From Burkholderia vietnamiensis LMG 10929 (GTDB lineage Bacteria; Pseudomonadota; Gammaproteobacteria; Burkholderiales; Burkholderiaceae), in assembly GCF_000959445.1 (NCBI RefSeq), contig NZ_CP009632.1, positions 992,001 through 1,056,000 of the forward strand: a stretch of 64,000 bases of DNA, written 5' to 3'. A model generated the notes under the pieces. The model had not been told where the DNA came from. It ran no database searches and saw nothing but the letters and a program-made list of their open reading frames with translations. Shown in pieces: positions 61,111 to 64,000 of the stretch (position 1 is its first letter; each line of letters opens with the position of its first letter). Both the position numbers and the translations under genes were made by a program.

Positions 61111-64000
61111 TCAACCGGCCTGGGCCACGCCGTCACGCACCGCGTCGCCGCCGTCCGAGGCCGTGCGCGCGAGCACCGGCTTCAACGCGTGTCCGGTATG
61201 GCTCGCGTTCACCTTCGCGAGCCTTTCCGGGGGCGCCGCCGCGACGATCGTGCCGCCGCCCACACCGCCTTCGGGGCCGAGATCGATGATCCAGTCGGCT
61301 TCCGCGATCACGTCAAGGTCGTGTTCGATCACGACGACGCTGTGCCCGCCGTCGACCAGCCGGTGCAGCACGCGGATCAGCTTCGCGACGTCGGCCATGT
61401 GCAGGCCGACCGTCGGCTCGTCGAGCACGTACAGCGTGTGCGGCGCTTTCTGCCCGCGCCGCGTGATGTCGTCGCGCACCTTGGTCAGCTCGGTGACGAG
61501 CTTGATCCGCTGCGCCTCGCCGCCGGACAGCGTCGGCGACGGCTGGCCGAGCGTCAGATAGCCGAGGCCGACGTCCTTCATCAGCTGCAGCGGATGCGCG
61601 ATGTTCGAGATCGGCGCGAAGAACGCGACCGCTTCGTCGATCTCCATCGTCAGCACGTCGCCGATGTTCCGGCCGCGCCACGTGACCGCGAGTGTTTCGG
61701 GGTTGAAACGCTGCCCGTGGCACACGTCGCACGGCACCTTCACGTCCGGCAAAAAGCTCATCCCGATGGTGCGCACGCCCTGCCCTTCGCACGCCGGGCA
61801 GCGCCCGTCGCCGGTGTTGAACGAGAAGCGCGACGCCGTGTAGCCGCGCGCGCGTGCTTCGAGCGTGTCGGCGAACAGCTTGCGGATCGTGTCCCACACG
61901 CCGATGTAGGTGGCCGGGCACGAACGCGGCGTCTTGCCGATCGGCGTCTGGTCGACTTCGAGCACGCGGTCGATGCTCTCCCAGCCGCTCAGCGACGCGC
62001 AGCCCTGCCACGCGTGGGTCACGCTCAGCGCCGGCCGCGGCGCGCTGCGCGCGAGCACGCTGGAGCGGCGCTTCGTCGCCGGCGCGTCCAGCTGCGCGGC
62101 CTTGCGCGCGCGGCGCGTGGCCGGCGACGACAGCACCGAGCGGCCGACCGCGTCGAGCAGGTTCGTCATCAGCACGTCGCGCGCGAGCGTCGACTTGCCT
62201 GAGCCGCTCACGCCGGTCACCGCGACGAGCCGCGCCAGCGGGATGTCGACGGTAACGTCGCGCAGGTTGTGCAGCGTCGCGCGATGCACGGTGAGCCAGC
62301 CGTCGGGCACCGCATCGGCGCCGTGCTGGCCGCGCGGGTTCACCGGGCGGCGCGGCTGCAACGGATGCGTCATCGGATGCGCGAGCAGGCGGCCCGTCAC
62401 CGAATCGGGTTGCGCGGCGAGATCGGCGACCGCGCCTTCGGCGACCAGCGTACCGCCGCGCTTGCCGGCGCCCGGCCCGATATCGATGATGTGATCGGCG
62501 CGGCGGATCGTGTCCTCGTCATGCTCGACGACGACCAGCGTATTGCCCTTGTCGCCGAGCTTGCGCAGCGCGTCCAGCAGGATCCGGTTGTCGCGCGGAT
62601 GCAGGCCGATGGTCGGCTCGTCGAGCACGTAGCACACGCCCTGCAGATTGCTGCCGAGCTGCGCGGCGAGCCGGATGCGCTGCGCTTCGCCGCCCGACAG
62701 GCTCGGCGCGGCGCGATCGAGGCTCAGATAGCCGAGCCCGACTTCCTCGAGGAACGCGAGACGGCTGCCGATCTCGCTGACGATGTCGCGCGCGATCTGC
62801 GCGTCGCGGCCGGTCAATTCGAGCGCATCGATCCAGCGGCGCGTGTCGGACACCGTCCATTGCGCGACGTCGACGATCGAGTGCGCATCGAACGTCACCG
62901 CGCGCGCGGACGGATTCAGGCGCGTACCGCCGCAATCGGGGCACGGCTCGTTGCCGACGCCTTCCGGCTCCTGCTCGTCCGACGGCAAGGTCTGCTCGCG
63001 GCCGCGTTCGTCGCCGGCGAACACCGTGTCGTCGTAAGCGGCGCGCTGCTCGCGCGTGAGCGTGACGCCGGTGCCGACGCACGTCGTGCACCAGCCGTGC
63101 TTGCTGTTGTACGAGAACATGCGCGGATCGAGCTCGGGGTAGCTGGTGCCGCACACCGGGCACGCGCGCTTCACCGACAGCACCTTGACCGCCCCGACGC
63201 CCGCGGTCGAACGATCGTTCTGCATCGCCTGCTGCAGCCCGTCGAGCGGCGCGAGCAGATGCATCACGCCCTTGCCGAGCTCGAGCGTGTCGTCGAGCGC
63301 GCGCCGCAACGCGGCTTCGTCGTCGGGCGACACGACGAGATCGGCCACCGGCAGCTCGATCGTGTGCTCGCGGAAACGGTCGAGCTTCGGCCACGGATCG
63401 ACCGGCACGAATTCGCCGTCGACGCGCAGATGCGTACTGCCGCGCGCCTTCGCCCACTTCGCGAGATCGGTGTACACGCCCTTGCGGTTGACGACGAGCG
63501 GCGCGAGCAGCCCGACGTGCTCGCCGCGATGGTCGCGCAGCAGCTGCGCGGCGATCGACTCGACGGTTTGCGACGTGACCGGCGTGCCGTCGTGGATGCA
63601 ATGCTGGAGGCCGAGCTTCACGTACAGCAGACGCAGGAAATGCCAGACCTCGGACGTGGTCGCGACCGTGCTCTTGCGGCCGCCGCGCGACAGCCGCTGC
63701 TCGATCGCGACGGTCGGCGGAATGCCGTACACCGCATCGACCTCGGGCCGCCCGGCCGGCTGCACGATCGAGCGCGCATAGGCGTTCAGCGATTCGAGGT
63801 AGCGGCGCTGGCCCTCGTGGAACAGGATGTCGAACGCGAGCGTCGACTTGCCGGAACCCGACACGCCGGTGATCACGTTGAACCTGCCGTGCGGAATGTC
63901 GACGTCGAGCGCCTTCAGGTTGTGTTCGCGCGCATTGACGATCCGCACGACGTCCTCGCCCTCGATCGCGCGCCGCGCGCGCGCCGCGTTCAGCGCGACC
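61111..64000 (-). CDS. uvrA: UvrA-type excinuclease ATPase, C-terminal part (5' end outside window)
   Basis: About 963 codons are visible and the frame remains open to the window edge. The part starting near 63951 ([19 protein letters not shown]) already forms a complete UvrA-like unit: Walker [10 protein letters not shown], a first zinc module with CPVCG and CTTC, an LSGGEAQR signature, [11 protein letters not shown], then a second ATPase half with GVSGSGKST, a zinc module [20 protein letters not shown] and [11 protein letters not shown]. Since coding continues upstream, this is probably the second half of the double-length UvrA paralogue (roughly 1,900 residues) found in Burkholderia and some pseudomonads. 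The standard function is DNA-damage recognition; the role of the large paralogue is not well defined. Confidence 0.88.
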   Translation of the reverse strand, partial: VALNAARARRAIEGEDVVRIVNAREHNLKALDVDIPHGRFNVITGVSGSGKSTLAFDILFHEGQRRYLESLNAYARSIVQPAGRPEVDAVYGIPPTVAIEQRLSRGGRKSTVATTSEVWHFLRLLYVKLGLQHCIHDGTPVTSQTVESIAAQLLRDHRGEHVGLLAPLVVNRKGVYTDLAKWAKARGSTHLRVDGEFVPVDPWPKLDRFREHTIELPVADLVVSPDDEAALRRALDDTLELGKGVMHLLAPLDGLQQAMQNDRSTAGVGAVKVLSVKRACPVCGTSYPELDPRMFSYNSKHGWCTTCVGTGVTLTREQRAAYDDTVFAGDERGREQTLPSDEQEPEGVGNEPCPDCGGTRLNPSARAVTFDAHSIVDVAQWTVSDTRRWIDALELTGRDAQIARDIVSEIGSRLAFLEEVGLGYLSLDRAAPSLSGGEAQRIRLAAQLGSNLQGVCYVLDEPTIGLHPRDNRILLDALRKLGDKGNTLVVVEHDEDTIRRADHIIDIGPGAGKRGGTLVAEGAVADLAAQPDSVTGRLLAHPMTHPLQPRRPVNPRGQHGADAVPDGWLTVHRATLHNLRDVTVDIPLARLVAVTGVSGSGKSTLARDVLMTNLLDAVGRSVLSSPATRRARKAAQLDAPATKRRSSVLARSAPRPALSVTHAWQGCASLSGWESIDRVLEVDQTPIGKTPRSCPATYIGVWDTIRKLFADTLEARARGYTASRFSFNTGDGRCPACEGQGVRTIGMSFLPDVKVPCDVCHGQRFNPETLAVTWRGRNIGDVLTMEIDEAVAFFAPISNIAHPLQLMKDVGLGYLTLGQPSPTLSGGEAQRIKLVTELTKVRDDITRRGQKAPHTLYVLDEPTVGLHMADVAKLIRVLHRLVDGGHSVVVIEHDLDVIAEADWIIDLGPEGGVGGGTIVAAAPPERLAKVNASHTGHALKPVLARTASDGGDAVRDGVAQAG

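Overview
The window is about 68-70% G+C, carries strong codon bias and has gene content typical of Burkholderia sensu lato, probably a Burkholderia cepacia complex species. I infer this from complete xyl, iif-type indole, FrmRA/NnrS and Flp/Tad loci, a large UvrA paralogue, and heavy antisense open-frame shadowing. No rRNA, tRNA, CRISPR array, insertion sequence or prophage gene was recognised. Both ends cut through genes: an ArsB-like transporter on the left and a UvrA-like protein on the right.

Left part (1-6.1 kb): a histidine kinase and a sigma-54-dependent response regulator lie upstream of a three-gene unit on the same strand (181-aa OB-fold-like protein, MFS transporter, ArsB-like transporter). 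The gap between them holds a consensus -24/-12 promoter (3067-3082). Two 19-bp palindromic sites lie 52 bp further upstream, 32 bp apart, as expected for an NtrC-type enhancer. I regard this as the best candidate for an undescribed self-contained signalling and export system.

Carbon and stress metabolism (6.2-28.8 kb): xylAB-xylFGH is transcribed leftward, with divergent xylR and galM. Strong stem-loops flank xylF and follow xylH. Next come a LuxR-type solo, a SnoaL-like protein and a DHA2 drug exporter. They are followed by frmR-frmA with a textbook FrmR/RcnR operator, and nnrS with a Dnr/FNR-like box, which suggests formaldehyde and nitrosative stress. Then comes an iif-type indole oxidation cluster (AraC regulator; divergent DLH-SnoaL fusion, SDR, StyA-like and StyB-like enzymes, outer-membrane channel protein).

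Surface structures (29-47 kb): a complete leftward Flp/Tad pilus locus carries two Flp pilins, prepilin peptidase, an unusual AAA ATPase, CpaB, a secretin with an Ala/Pro tail, a small lipoprotein, TadG, two TadE proteins, CpaE, CpaF, TadB and TadC. A 12-bp-stem hairpin directly follows the first pilin gene. Divergent from it is a four-gene lipid-linked glycosylation operon (two GT87 enzymes, a GT2 polyprenyl-phosphate transferase, GtrA).

Right part (47-64 kb): a PHB-depolymerase-like esterase; an MHYT-domain kinase paired with a response regulator whose HD-GYP domain lacks key residues; a small monooxygenase; a periplasmic-binding-type protein without a signal peptide; aldo/keto reductase and WrbA-like genes with a divergent LysR regulator; a second GtrA module (polytopic membrane protein, UDP-galactopyranose-mutase-like flavoprotein, GtrA); and the C-terminal part of a UvrA-type ATPase.
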